Shown here: positions 20,464-33,230 of the stretch, piece by piece
Layout: the number at the start of each line of letters is the position of its first letter
Position numbering within the stretch: position 1 is the stretch's first letter
Assembly (NCBI GenBank): GCA_021399445.1
Contig: JAJTUQ010000001.1
Coordinates: 124,001 to 188,000 of the forward strand
DNA length: 64,000 bases
Reading direction: 5' to 3'
Source: Xylogone sp. PMI_703
Taxonomy: Eukaryota > Ascomycota > Leotiomycetes
Notes under the pieces: generated by a model
What the model was told of the DNA's origin: nothing
Seen by the model: the letters and a program-made list of their open reading frames with translations, nothing else
The model's database searches: none
Made by a program: the position numbers and the translations under genes

Positions 20464-22791
20464 ATGGATTCTCTTGAGAAGAATGATACGGCATTGTCGC
20501 CCGAGGAGCCTCAGGATACATCTCCCATCACAAAGGAGAGTCACAAAAGAAAACGACTTAGCCATGCGGTAAACATTCAAATAATCCTTCTACTATTTGT
20601 AACTTGAGCTGACTGTAAGAAGTGCGGTAACTGTCGAGCAAAAAAGAAGAGGTAGTATCCGCCAGGCAAGAGCTGTTATGACCTGTGTGAATAACATCTG
20701 TATAGATGTGACGGTGGCAATCCCTGTTCTCCATGTGTTGCCGACTATCTTCAATGTTCATATGGATTTGCAATTCCTTCGTACGTGTTTAGAGCTCATA
20801 ATCTTTATATTAGTACATTAGCGTACTGGGAGGAGCTGACATCGCCAAGTCAAGGTAAAAGTGACACTATTTTGAAGATGGTAATACAGAACAATGAGCT
20901 TGTTCAGAAAGTATTAGATGAGATTGTAAGTGAGACATACTGGTATAAAAAGATATGCTGATTAATATAGTAGCAATCATGTAAATCGAATGATATAAAT
21001 CGTGGTTTCAAGCTCGCCGAGTCTACACCATCCTTCACCCCCAGCGCACGTGCACCTGCTATTCAAGACGCAATCAACAATGCTGCAATTACATCTCGGC
21101 ATAGATCGGGTGCATACTTCATGCTTCAATGGTCGATATTCGATGATTGTATAGGCTTACGTGAAAATATTAGGAGCACACTTGTTCTAGAAGCTGAGCG
21201 CGCTCCACTACAGCTATCTCCTTCAATAAGATACCCTTATGTGACATCTAACGAAGTTGACAGAATTATTGATATTTTTCAGCAAAATGTCAATTTCTGG
21301 ATGCCGACAATCTCGTTAGAGAGAATTGAGAAATTACGCCGTATTGTACTGACAGGGCAGAGCGACTTATCATCTGAGGTCTGCTTGGCTATGCTAGTCA
21401 TGGCGCTTGGGCTGGCTTGTGAATCTGTAGAATGTAGACTGCCCTTACGCCACGGTTCTGGGATAGGTGAATTAAGTGGCCATAGGCTTCAGATGAGTTT
21501 CCTCTACTTTGATGCCGCCTCTAGAGCTAGCTCCATCGCTCAGATGGAAATGACGCCAACGTCTGCTCACTGCTCTCTTCTTACTGTGTTGAGTCCTCTT
21601 CACTCCTGTGTTTTAGACCAAAGTTACTCATCGAATACAGGATTTATCTTACATTTTTACAACGGCCAGCACAAGCGTGGACAATGCTAGATTCCACTGC
21701 GATGAAATGTCGGCTGATATTAGATCATTTGAAGGGAAGCACCTCCGCTGAAGAGAGAGAGTCTGTGAAGCGCATATTTTGGTCGTGCTTTCTTATAGAA
21801 AGGTTTGCAAATGCCTTTTCACTTATAGTTTTCTCTACTTACTCTCTTATAGTGACTTACTAGTAGAGCTATCCGGCATTCCAGAGAGCAGGATAGGAAT
21901 AGTTGAGTCCTCAATCCCCCCTCTCGGTTCAATGAAGACGCACGTGTCAGATCAAACGTGTTCAGATGCTTTAGAATATTTCCTGGCATGCATTGCAATC
22001 AGGAGGCTTCTGAATAGATCTCATCATTTCTTATATAGCCAGAATATCCCAGTCTATAATCAACACACACCTACGTTAATATCAGAACTACGGAGCCAGT
22101 TGTATAGTTGGTGGGAATGCCTACCGCCAAGTTTGAAGTTCGAGATTGAAGTTGATGAAGATGGCCTCTATTACAGCAATGTTCATCCTCAGAACAACAT
22201 TCAAGCTTATCTTCGCACTCGATTTTTGGCCTGTCAGGTCGTAATATCAAGGCCATACCTAATGGATGCCGGATTCGGGACGGACTTGGTCCCTCGCCCT
22301 ACTACATTCCAGGAGGTCTCAATTGAAAGACAACAATTACTACAGAGATCAATAAAGGCGTACATGACACTCGGCATGACAACGCTTCAGCTGCCTCATA
22401 CGTTTATAGTGAGCGCATGGGTATCTTCATGCTCGTAGGTCTAATCTCATACAGTAGATAAGGAATCAGCTATTAATCATACAACAGGGCTATAAGTTCC
22501 ATGCTCATGTTCTTGGCAGCAGAGCGTCTCCTGGGGCCGCAGCTCTCCTATTTACGGGAGCAGATTCTCGAAGTAAGCCAGAAACTCGTGAGGTTCTGTA
22601 ATCTTCTGAAGGATTTCCATAAAGATTCGGGGATTAGTCTCTATAATGAGAGTCCGAGCATGGCTCAGAATTGTAGATTAATTGAACATATCTATGGCTT
22701 GTTAATTAGAGACGTATATCTACCGCCCCTCTTTCCGGAATCCGAAGATGTGGACGAGATTGCGGAAAAGGTTGTGGGTAGTGGAGAATAG
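20464..22791 (+). CDS. Zn2Cys6 transcription factor with fungal-specific TF domain
   Basis: Nuclear regulator of about 661 residues in seven exons: 20464-20568, 20620-20651, 20706-20925, 20974-21587, 21641-21802, 21853-22401, 22488-22791. The zinc cluster is split by two introns and reads Cys37-x2-Cys40-x6-Cys47-x5-Cys53-x2-Cys56-x6-Cys63, a perfect spacing, preceded by a basic KRKR stretch. The middle part (RAPLQLSPSIRYPY, KRIFWSCFLIE, ELSGIP) matches the fungal_trans middle homology region. The fourth and fifth introns are well supported by frame; the sixth donor (GTTTAT) is weak and was chosen because it alone keeps phase. Divergent position makes it a candidate regulator of the PhyH gene. 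Confidence 0.85.
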
Positions 22792-22890
22792 ATAACATAG
22801 TTTGGTTTATTGGTAGTTCTTTACTGATATTTTCGAGCATGCTGCAAAGCTTAAAGTAATTCTTTAAGCCGCTAGCTATGGCAGGAATGT

Positions 22891-22985
22891 AGGGCTCCGT
22901 TCGGATTAGGCGGATTGTTCGAATCCGCGGATTCCGCCGGTTTCAAATCGGATTCGAATTTGCAAATTTTGAGTTCGATCCGCTT
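22891..22985 (+). repeat. Dense CGGATT/AATCCG repeat with a perfect palindrome
   Basis: Seven copies of CGGATT, AATCCG or close forms on both strands in about 95 bases, including the perfect 14-bp palindrome GAATCCGCGGATTC at 22921-22934. It opens with AGGGCTCCGTTCGGATT, a word that resembles ends of hAT-like non-autonomous elements, but no matching right end was found. Confidence 0.45.
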
Positions 22986-23111
22986 ACATAAGAAATCCGA
23001 TCCAAATCTACTTTACTTCACACCAAAATTTGGTGGGAAGCGAAGTACCTTTAAATAGTATTATCATTAACTTATACTTTAGATTCAAGAATTAACATAT
23101 TATTTTTATAC

Positions 23112-23207
23112 ATAATAATCAAATATAGAAAACTCTTATTATATAATTATAATACATAATTTATATATATAATGATTAAATACAGAAAACTCTTATTATA
23201 TAATTAC
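23112..23207 (+). repeat. Tandem duplication of a 39-bp AT-rich unit
   Basis: 23112-23150 and 23169-23207 share ATAAT(A/G)AT(C/T)AAATA(T/C)AG followed by an identical 21-base run, AAAACTCTTATTATATAATTA. The four unit differences include two C/T and one A/G change, consistent with transition-type decay after duplication. Confidence 0.65.
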
Positions 23208-24141
23208 TACGGTTGACTAGTAGGGCGTTGGCGATACGGTACAGCCCATACTGTAAGCAGAGCCTTACGGGGGCTGAGTGCCTTAGGCCAAGAGTCAAAG
23301 CCGTCGAGCTTTAGCCGTCAATTACCTCTCTGATTTGAGCTAGTTATACTTGCATTATTATACAGTCTGGCTGTTATAAAGTAACTAAGGATATAAGGGT
23401 TAGCTGAATACATGAAGGTTTGGTAAATCGATAATGTTGAATTATTAATTGATGGTCGTTGTGAAGCGAGCGTGGCATTGGTCAACCGTATGTTGGCTAT
23501 AACAGTAAATATTGTCTTTTTTTCGAATTTTAGGATATATTAGTTATAAATATTCATATTCAGAATATATACATTTTATTATGGTATATCAAAAGATATT
23601 TTTCAATTAGGTATATTACATGGTAATTAATATTAAATAAAAACCCAGTAAAACCAACATTGTCAAGTTATATCATTGGTTATATCCTTCGGGTGAGCTT
23701 ATAATCGTGTAGTGGTTCCTGTAGTAATTCTTGGTTAACATCTGCGAGAGTTTCTTATACCCACAAAAGCTTTGTCTTGGCTCCCATCTTTGGGCATTTC
23801 GAGACGGTGTAGGTTCATGCCAAGCTAACATTAATAAAAAGATTAGGATGCCGTATGACCCTTCCAAAGCTTCAAGTGCTTGGCATTTACAACATGCACT
23901 CCATTTCAGAAAATCTTTGCCTTCGTGAATGCAACCCTCCCCATCCTTGTGCCTGTCGTATCTTACATGTACCTATTTCGCTAAAGATCTCTTTTCTGCT
24001 GGATGTTTGTTTGGCTTGATGATATAGCTTTATCGTTAATGTGTTCCAAAATTTTACATTGAAATCATCCTTTTCGTTCTTGTTTGTTCGTGAACTCGTG
24101 GTCTCTAAGTACAAGTTACATTAATCTTGGCAGAGATCAAG

Positions 24142-27100
24142 ATGTATTGTCCAGCTTCACTGTGGCTACTAGGCCTCGTGCAATTAGGAAATGCCGCAGT
24201 GCTATCAGTTACTTCGAGTGATGCCAAAACAACTCCAACACTTAAGGACCACGGGATACTTGCAATTATTCCGACTACCTCTGGACAAATTGGTATCAAT
24301 CCGGTCGAGTCAGACTTAGGGGATCCTGCTACTTACATTGGGGATATTTACGGCACTGATACGCAATATATCACTGTTAGTGATCCAGACACAACCACAA
24401 AAGTAGGTTACAAAATCCGAGATCATGTCGAGCCTGACTGGGTATTAATTGCGTACTAGTGGATTGGAGTAAATACTGAGTACCTTTCAATGGATGGAAC
24501 ATCAACCGTTGAAGTAGTTATTGCAACAGCAACCGCTGCAGCAAACGGCCAGAATATTGGTGATATATCTGTCATTCTTCCTGAAGGACTGGCGGTAGCT
24601 CTCAAAAAATCGGTCAATAACGCCATTAGTTCATGCGGTGCACTCAAACTACGCAAACGGAATATAGATGAGAAAATAGTACGTAGACAAACTGATGAGG
24701 GTAATAGTATACAAAGTCCATCGTGCGAAGGATTTTACGTTAATGATTTATTAGCCCTATCTTGTATATTTGAATTGGCTCGGACCGACGCAGAAGCGGG
24801 TGGAATATTTGACTCTTATATTACAAATGACCAATTAGCAGCGGCAGGTATAAAGATTGCCGCAAATGCTCAAGCTTGGTTACGGACAGCTATTGCTACA
24901 ATAGCGTCCCCAACAACGATTGCCAACATTGCTCTTTGGATGGCTGCTTTTGATGCTTTCCTCAGTTTATCTTTAAATGATGTAATTTCTGGAACCTCAG
25001 GAGATACAGGAGCAATAGGTAAAATCAATATTCCGGCAGCTGGTGTTGGAGCCCCACCCGCTAGCAAAGGATGTACTGGAAATGAACCGATAGATGAGGA
25101 CTCTGTAAGTTCACCAACACAGCCGTGATATAAATTAATACACTACTCTAATCATTCTCTCATGGTAGCTACTGTGCAGAGAATCCATCTGCCAAGGGGA
25201 AGCTACTGGACTTTGTACTGAGGTAAATCAACCATCTTTTCTTGTCTTTGGTCTCGCAAGCAATGCTGATTATCTCAGGATCCCTACGTCAATTGCCCTT
25301 GCATTGCCACCATTCCTTCTAGCCCAGGTCTTCAGACCCTAAACATTACTTGGCTAGACCTTCAACAACAGTGGCTGCAGGATATTATCAACGGTGTAGG
25401 CGGCATAGGAACCCCGGACAGCCGTAAGTCATAATATCCCCAGAAACTTTCCGCCTGCTTTTACATAATATTATATATTTCTGAAATTTCTGATTGTCTT
25501 GTAGTAAAATATTGATCTGACATTTGGTCCCTTAGAACAAGTTGCGTTAGCATCGTATATCAATCCACTTGCTGATCCAGCGGTATGGGATCGAATGATC
25601 GGATACCCCGTAGACAAGGTGAGTATTTTGGTTGCGAATGTTATTAATGGCCCAGGCGCGGATGTGGATACGAATTGGCAGGATGTTATCAACCGGGCAC
25701 ATAACAGCGGTAGGCGGATCCTTGGCTACGTGAGAACTGGATATCTAGGTGTAAGCTGGCAGCAGTTCCAAACCCGACTCGGCTCCCACGATCTTGCCGA
25801 CTGGGCGGCACAGATCTAGATCGACGTCGACTTATGGTACAAGTATGAACCCTTTTCATTTGTCCCATCTCTCCTAAGTTGCTATTTGCCCTTACATTTG
25901 AAAGCAGTTGTCGCTCATTCATTCATCTTTAGGTTATACCCTGGCAAAATCGGTGGCATCTTCTTCGACGAGGGATGGAACGACTGCGGTGATAATAACC
26001 AATATGCAGAGCTGTACCGGCTTATCACCAAGAACACAAAGCGCAAGTATCCTGGAGCCTTTACAGTGCTTAACCCTGGTGCACCAATGCCACAGTGTTT
26101 TGAGCATAGGTATGCATGATTACTTTTCCAATAGCTGATCTCTTTTGCAGCACCTAAAAAAGTAACCCAGGAACTAACACTGAATATTGTAGCGCCGACA
26201 CGCTTATGACGTTTGAGAGCAGTTACGAGGCATACACCAGCCCTGACTACACCCCAAACCCCTGGACCGCGAGCGACTCGCGCAAGATCTGGCACATTAT
26301 TTTCAACGTGCCAATAGATAAAGTATCCGAGGTTGTTGCACTATCCCTAAATCGAGGAGCTAGCTTTCTTCACATCACCGATGATAATCTGCCCAATCCG
26401 TACGACACAATTCCTGACGTTGACTATATGCAAACTCTCATCAACTCCGTCTCTGGTGGCGAACCGGCTATTTCAGATCCTCTCCCGTTCCCTAACGATG
26501 GAAGCCCTGCATCCCAGCCGACCGGATTGACTATTACCGCCTTTGACTACTCCTCTGTGAGCCTCAGCTGGTCATCGGGTTCAGGTACTCCACTTGCATT
26601 CGCAATATATCTTAAGGGAAAGGAAATTATTCGTCTTCAGGTACAATGACACATACCACTATTGCTAACCGTGACCCTGGGTCTTCAGGTTTGACCTTCG
26701 AAGTGTATGGCATAGGCGGAGACGGAAGCCTATCGTCAGCTTCGAATTCAGTGACTGCTAACACGCCAGAGCTACCTGATGGTCAAACTATAGCCAATGT
26801 GCAGATGATCTCATCGACAGCTACAACAACAACCTATCAGGCGGATATTCTTATCCCATATGCCTTCCTTCGCGTTTTTATCACGGATCCTGATTTAAGT
26901 TGTTCGCTTCCAGGATGGCCCTTAGGCTATAGTTCCGGGTACCATGTTTGCTCCCAGTACATGGTCGAAGCTGAGACACTGTACACGTATAGTGGTGCTA
27001 ATCTCACTGACCCTAACGCAAACTGGCCCTGGTCGTGGGCACAGGAAGGGGACTGGGCCAACGTCCAAGTTACTCAAAACATGTATACGTACTAATGGAC

Positions 27101-27631
27101 CCTTCCTGTTGGCACCTCAACTGTGGACCCTACCCATTTTATTATTCATGCCGAGGGTTATGGACCTCTTACAAACGTCATCACCCCTTGCCCCGATCAT
27201 TGGAATCGAGCAACTCCCAATGATGGAACAACCTGCGTTGGGATCGTTCCATATGACTGCAAGGGTGCACCTCTCTGTAGCACCACAAATGTCTAGTTCT
27301 GCGACGAGGCAGTCAACCGCATGGAGCGTGGCTCCAAGATCTATACTGCAAACGGAGACTCACTTGCTATTTCGGGAAGTTGCTGGGCGACTTGGGAACA
27401 ATTTGAGGCACTGACGAGAATGGCAATAATTGTCAGATTACGGGCGATGATATGTGGGCAACATATCAGGATATTAGGAAAATTGGAGGCTGTGGGGTTT
27501 GTGGGAGCAAGCACTTTGTGAACGGGTGTCTTGTGACCATCAACTATTATTATGGCTGTGATAATCGTGATTCTGGGCCGAATGTCGTGGGCGGTGGGAT
27601 AATAACAATCAACTCCACTACGCATAGTTGA
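24142..27631 (+). pseudogene. Broken secreted multidomain gene: spherulin-4-like plus Fn3
   Basis: Six exons fit one gene: 24142-25104, 25169-25222, 25279-25423, 25536-25842, 25933-26109, 26193-27631, with phases that match at every junction. The N-terminus is a signal peptide (LWLLGLVQLGNAA). Next come an unassigned domain, a Cys-rich linker (CTEDPYVNCPC), a spherulation-specific family 4 domain (start ASYINPLADPAVWDRM; GKIGGIFFDEGWNDC), a fibronectin type III-like segment from about 26517, and a Cys-rich C-terminal domain. Disruptions: TAG 24457, TAG 25817, TAA 27093, TAG 27294, and frameshifts near 26620-26635 and 27395-27416. Family members are glycoside-hydrolase-like extracellular proteins. 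I judge it a recent pseudogene because the frame stays readable between lesions. Confidence 0.75.
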
Positions 27632-29173
27632 TATATAATACCGTTTAACAGGAAGCATTTGCCCAATAGTTCTTAATCAGATATCCTGTAGCTAGTTTTC
27701 CAGGTATATTCAATCTTTTCGCCTTTACATCTTAATACCATAATACGTCGAGCAGTTGCACAAAAGGTTTATCTTTGGAATATCTATAACTGGTTACCTT
27801 GTTAAGCTTATTTAGAAGAGCATCCAAATGCTCAAAAAAAGACGTTTTATTTTTTGCTTACATAGTATACAACCTATTCCTCCCCTTTCTATTCTTATTT
27901 TGCAACGCCCAAATACTGTGAATCCCTTCAGCTCTATGTCCGCGTCAAGATCCAAAAATAAGCACACTCATTCTCTATGATAATTACAGCCACATTCACG
28001 TTCATAGATGTGAAGAACCAGAATTAGGAGTACTAAGGCTCCACAGCCTTTGAGGTACATCCCTTGCCAAGAATGGTCATGCGTGAGGACAAACCGAATT
28101 ATTAAGACGAATTCACTTGGCGCAATTTTTGTTGGAATCATGCCACGTCCATTACTCTAGAGCCGACACAGCGCAGCCAGGTAGGGTAAGAGAGGCAAGA
28201 GCAGGGAAGAGCCAGCATGTCTTCTCATTATCGGACTAAACTCGGAGGGCACACTTGTGATTATGACAGTTGGTGATGTTGGTGTTGGTGATGTTGGTGA
28301 TATTAGACAATCCGATTGATCGTTGATTGATGGAGAGTGGCGCTGCAGGGTCACAATACTGTATAACAGGGTGGTATTGAATGTACCACGCACCAGGATC
28401 TCTCAGGAGAGCATTTCAGCAGCTGGCATCCGTCAACTCGTCTTACCCGATTACAGTTATGCTTACCTCCGTATCGCAATACTAATATATCGTACATACT
28501 GCTGTGATACGGTCTTAACACCTGCGGTATGTTCTCTTGGCCACGTGCTCCGCATGAACGGCTTTTGGTGAGTTGACTCAGTACGAGCACGCCGTATACC
28601 ATCAAATCAGAAGATCTGGTAATGACACCCGCGGGTCTCCTGGCGTTTGGCGTCCGGTGCCTGCATCCGCGATTCATACGGATGTACAGTGGTAGAGTGC
28701 TCCAGGCGTCTTATTGGATCTAGAATACTGTTTAATAGCCTCACACTCTCGCACCAGACTGCGCCGCCAACATTTGCTGCGGGTGAGTGTGGCTTGCAAT
28801 ATTGTTTTCTTGGCTTCTGGAAACCGACACGGAGATACAGCCTCGAAGGGATTCCCGAGGCTTGGCGTCCAATTGATTGTCTTTTCTCAAGGTCAACGTC
28901 CCTTGGGATCCCCTTCACGCGGTGTGGAAGAAAGCGCTTTTGTACGCTGGACTAAAGCGACACCCTCTCGCTGAAGTCGTACCGCATCCCTCTAAGGCTA
29001 CACCCTACCGAGGATGACAACACCCCCAAGTTTCACATCGCAACACATCCACATCGCCAATTCAACCAGCTCACAGCCTGCTCCAGATTCCCCAAAACAA
29101 TAACACTTTCAAGAGAAAAAGAAAAGAAAACAATTAAAGAGCTCGAGCACACACCCAAGTTTTACACTACAGC
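27632..29173. other. Intergenic, no gene supported
   Basis: Frames at 28600-28970 are open on both strands but show no motif. A GTTGGTGAT-type repeat lies at 28268-28305. The last 150 bases, rich in CA and A, are the likely leader of the DUF7730-like gene. Confidence 0.5.
28268..28305 (+). repeat. Short tandem repeat of TTGGTGATG
   Basis: About four imperfect copies of a 6-9 base unit (GTTGGTGAT, GTTGGT). No coding role is seen. Confidence 0.7.
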
Positions 29174-30343
29174 ATGGAAATCTTAAAGAAATGCATTGGA
29201 TACTGCATATTGGCCACTGTCTTGACACTTCGCAGCCTTTCGCGCGCGTGGTTGCGGCTGTGGATGCGGCCGCGGTCGCAGCCACCTAAACCATACATTC
29301 ACCGTCCTCCTTCATATCTCGATTCCGTGTGCGATGCAAAACGACTTTCACTGACACGAGCACCATCGCTCGAACAGATTTCGGTGATCCCAAAACATCC
29401 TGCGCCGTCACCCCGGGCTTCCCTTCTCACTCTTCCCGCAGAGGTCAGAAAGATGATCTGGAAATATGCACTGGGAGGTCATACCATCCATTTGGCATTT
29501 GAAAAGAAGAATCTGGAATATCCTGATAGATGGAAGGCTTATCTCATCGGCCGTAAATGTTTGGCATCAGATCCAACTACTTGCAGCAAATATTGGGGTG
29601 GATGTAATCCAATACAGCTGCCCCCATACGGACCTCCTATACTATCACCACCATTTATTGACACTGGACTATTATCTCTGTTGATGGTTTGTAAACAGAT
29701 GTAAGTAACAAATAAAATTCTTAGATATTATATGATTTATATCAAAAATTATATATATTATATTATCCACAAAACATTCAAAAACATAACTCTTATATTT
29801 GATTATAGATATAAAGAAGCTATTGATATTTTATATTCGTCTAATACCTTTCTTATGAACGCGTCCTTGGAAGGATGGGGATTACTTTTACTTCCATTTG
29901 CGCTTCTCCCACATCGTTTAAATGCTATCCGTTCACTCCGGCTACATTTTGATTTATATTGTCATCCTCCATTGCCGGTACCTTTTGTATTTGATGGATT
30001 GTCATATAAAGGTCCTGTAGATGCCAATAATCGTCAGATTAAATGGGAAACAATTTGGCGTATTGTTTCTGAAATGGAAGGTTTGGAAGATCTTGAGGTA
30101 GAGCTTGCTACCCTTAGAGATTGGGGTATGTTAAGCAGAGAAGCCGCAGATATATTATTAGCTCCGATCAAGCAAGTAACGAGGCCAAAAAGGTTTATTC
30201 TCATTCTCCCTTTTGAGGAAATGTTAGAGGAAATGACGTCTGTTAATTGGCCGAGATATGGGCCTACAAGAGGATGGCCAGGCTCGGATCCTTGGAATGA
30301 TCTTAGCTGTACAATTCGAAGGATGGAGTACAAGAGATCTTGA
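29174..30343 (+). CDS. DUF7730-like fungal protein
   Basis: Two exons, 29174-29700 and 29809-30343 (intron 108 nt, GTAAGT donor), give 353 residues. Residues 1-30 contain a hydrophobic stretch (CIGYCILATVLTL) followed by an Arg-rich segment, suggesting an N-terminal anchor. The body has the hallmark order of this fungal family: LLTLPAEVRKMIWKYALGG, then LLSLLMVCKQIYKEAIDILYSSNTF across the splice junction, then an RSLRLHFDL segment. The start resembles an F-box-like LPxEVR helix, but a ubiquitin-ligase role is not shown. It is intact, sitting between two broken genes. Function unknown. Confidence 0.8.
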
Positions 30344-30493
30344 AATTTTGGTCTTGTTATAACTTCAAGTTCGTTATCGCTCGGAAATAATTCAAAATAC
30401 TGATATAATATTAGTCAAGCGGTTTTTTTTCTGTGATAAAAATTATATTTCATAATGCTGATTGTTATAGCTACTCCATGATTTTTTAGCCCT

Positions 30494-31888
30494 CTAAGCC
30501 ACGACAAGAGAACCGTCCTCATTAATATCGGTTATTCTATTATTTTCAACCTGCCAGGCAATACTCGCAAGTAAGGCCCAGGTATCTAATGAGGAGCTTT
30601 CAGTTAGCAAATGTTACTGATAGCATGGTTACATCAATCTTCGTATGTATTATACAAACATCTTACCTGCATTCTTATCTGGTCCTTTGACACCATTAGG
30701 ACCAGTGACCACTGCGGCTAACTTTCTACACCGGGGCCATCCTGTAAACATTTAGCGTTGACATTTTCAAAAATTTTAAAATGACAAACGTACCATATCT
30801 GACATCAGAAGTTGAGTAAATGCGATTAGCATGGGCTAACTGCGCATGATTAGTCAGTGACATAGGTAAGAAACGCTTGAAAATTAAGCCCCGATTATCT
30901 CATGAACCATCATTTTATCTACTAAAGAGACACCGTCGATGGGTGCATAAAAAGTTGACAGAATGATTTCTTTTATCGAATTAACACTCATCCTCTTCCA
31001 GGCGCTTGGTGAGAGTTTGCGGGTCCATAAGTTTCCATCAGCTTGAGCTAGTGCCCAACTTAGAAATGTTGGACAAATCTGAATTTGCATAAATGGCTGA
31101 TCCTCCTGGACACTGATAGTGGGGTCAACAGGGACGACCGTATACACCATGCCCCAAGCAAAATGTTGCACCACGAGTATTCTTCGCTCTGTAACTCCAT
31201 TCCTATATCTGTTGATAACAATAAGTAGAGAGTAAGCATGAGATATACGTGATAAAATCTTACCCTGATCAAAATGATATAGAAATCCTCTTTTCATTCT
31301 TCGCTTAATTCTACTCTGATCGCAATATATCTTCTAAAGTTGAGATACAACGATCAGCAATCAAAAGCAATGGTTGTCGGGATTGCATCCAACTCATACC
31401 ACACTAAAACTATTTAAGGCGGTTTTGGCAAATACTTCAGTAGTAAGTCGTGTCATTCCATTATCCTGACCAAAAACCGCTGTAAAATATCGTATTAAAA
31501 TAGGTTGTGCTATAGGAATGAGAAGAGCGTTTGCAACTGTCATAACTTACAGGAGCTCCATGTAGTTGCTTGACTTGGATCAGCTTCGAATAAGTAGTTA
31601 ACGGCATGTTGTACACCCTGAGAGAGTGGCGGAGCAAGAGCATCCCGAGCTGCTTCCCCCATGGTCAAAGCAGCCATCATAGTGTCTCGAACGAAACCTT
31701 CCTTACCAGAGGCTAAAGAACATTAACGTTTACCAATGCCAGTTTATTAGAAAAAGAGGCAAATTCTCGACTTCAGATAGATAGTACATACCCTCATCAC
31801 AAGACGAATCAATCATCCAATTTACAGCATTAACATACCGATATAACATTGTACAAACAATCACACTACAAAACGAATATAACTTCAT
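30494..31888 (-). pseudogene. Decayed secreted zinc metallopeptidase-like gene
   Basis: Minus-strand exons can be followed from a signal peptide at 31888 (MKLYSFCSVIVCTML) through 31888-31792 and 31712-31551 to a block at 31479 (FGQDNGMTRLTTEVF), then 31200-30890 (ICPTFLSWAL, DKMMVHE), and two small C-terminal pieces ending at 30494 (RKLAAVV...GPDKNA and DTWALLASIAWQ). The order matches fungal secreted lysine-type metallo-endopeptidase-like proteins whose centre is HExxH. Here the centre reads HEIIGA followed by TAA, so the second zinc His is absent, and the intron that should follow starts with GC rather than GT. The joins between 31479 and 31200 are uncertain. Confidence 0.6.
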
Positions 31889-32483
31889 GGTGAAAGATCC
31901 GGCTTGTAAATTGTTATACCAAAGGAGAAGAAATGCCTGGAAATAAGAATTGAAACGTAAAATGCAACAGATATATATGTTGATGAAGAGATGAGGAGCC
32001 AATTGCATCCACCTACTATCCACGGGGAACAATCGACCTCATGTGTATTCCAGAGAGAATACGAGAGCAACAAGGAGGCTTGAAAATTATAGAAACACCC
32101 CCTCGGAGTTGCATTCTGTTTTGGGAATTTCTGTCTTCTAGGGGTATATTGCACCACATTGCCATTGTATCTTGGCGTTACTATTGAATTTTTTGCGCAG
32201 GTTTTGTAAGCCAACTGTTGGGAAATGTTGATTTTACCATCTACTACTGTACTAATCAATTTTTTTTTTTTGCAATTACGATGTGTCAGAAAAACGATAA
32301 ACCTCTTCTGAATCCTAGATCATCCACAGAAATGGTATGACATGAAAGTCACAGGAGGAATATCCTCCCACTTTTGCTTTATCTCTTTGATTATCCAGTA
32401 AATCTCTCTAAAGTTTACGAATATTTTACCTTAGTTTGTTTCCGTTAATGACCATGTTAATAATAAAGTAAATAAAAAATTTA

Positions 32484-32760
32484 ATTACACAATGCAACAG
32501 GTTTACACAAACAACCTAAAATACTCCTAATTTCTACAGTGATTCTAGAATTAGTCACATTTTCTGTAATAATTGCTGTAGTTAGATTTATGGACTTTAT
32601 GTATGTTCCAGCCGATACACCAACTCCACCCGTTGGCCAACCGTTGCATAATATGGTGGCCATGCGGTAGCGCCGGTAATCACCGAACCCCCTATTTTGC
32701 TGTATGTATAGACCACCTACGTTTATTACACCTTCACGAACATAGAAGATCACTCAATTA
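32484..32760 (-). pseudogene. Unidentified gene tail with coding character
   Basis: A minus-strand frame reads INVGGLYIQQNRGFGDYRRY, then LCNGWPTGGVGVSAGTY and NVTNSRITVEIRSILGCLC, ending at about 32484. The glycine and aromatic pattern and paired cysteines look like a real extracellular protein end. There is no upstream start or exon I could attach, and the frame above 32760 is closed. Family not recognised. Confidence 0.35.
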
Positions 32761-33230
32761 CTACTGTGTGTGACCGTAACTTATGCGACAACAGTTCCTT
32801 ATTTCCATTCTGGCCAATTGAGAAAATTACAGCTTAATAAAGTACTGATATATTACAATTCGAGAGTGCCCTCTGATGAGTATGACCAAAGAGAGTACTT
32901 GATCTATATCTCAATCATCGCTCAGCCTAATAAAGATATAACTGGTATTCAATCTCGAAGGATGCTCAGCAGGTTGAGGTGCTAAAGAAGAGAATACATA
33001 GATGATAGTAGAGAATTTTAAAGATAATAATAGATCTTTGATTTGCGGTGGTGCTCCGACAGATCATGAGTGGATTGATGCGTTATCGAATCCTGTCCAG
33101 CTCCGAGTATGTGAAAGAAATCCTCCTCCGGACATATGACGTAGACAGGCTATCTTTGAGCTATACTGTGAGGCGTACTTTATCTTTAACATTCCGACCG
33201 GAATGAAAGTGCCAGGGCAAAGAGAATTAA

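Larger units (their letters stand above)
22792..24141. other. Gene-free AT-rich spacer
   Basis: Holds the CGGATT-rich repeat and the 39-bp duplication. The rest is strongly AT-rich, with a GC-richer patch at about 23215-23330 that shows no recognised gene. Confidence 0.6.

Noticed and set aside
20781..20813. 33-base intron in the PhyH-adjacent regulator
   Set aside because: Too short for fungal splicing; the segment reads through in frame without a stop, so it was kept as coding.
28607..28970. Overlapping frames of about 100 codons on both strands
   Set aside because: Open on both strands because of composition; no motif or start context.
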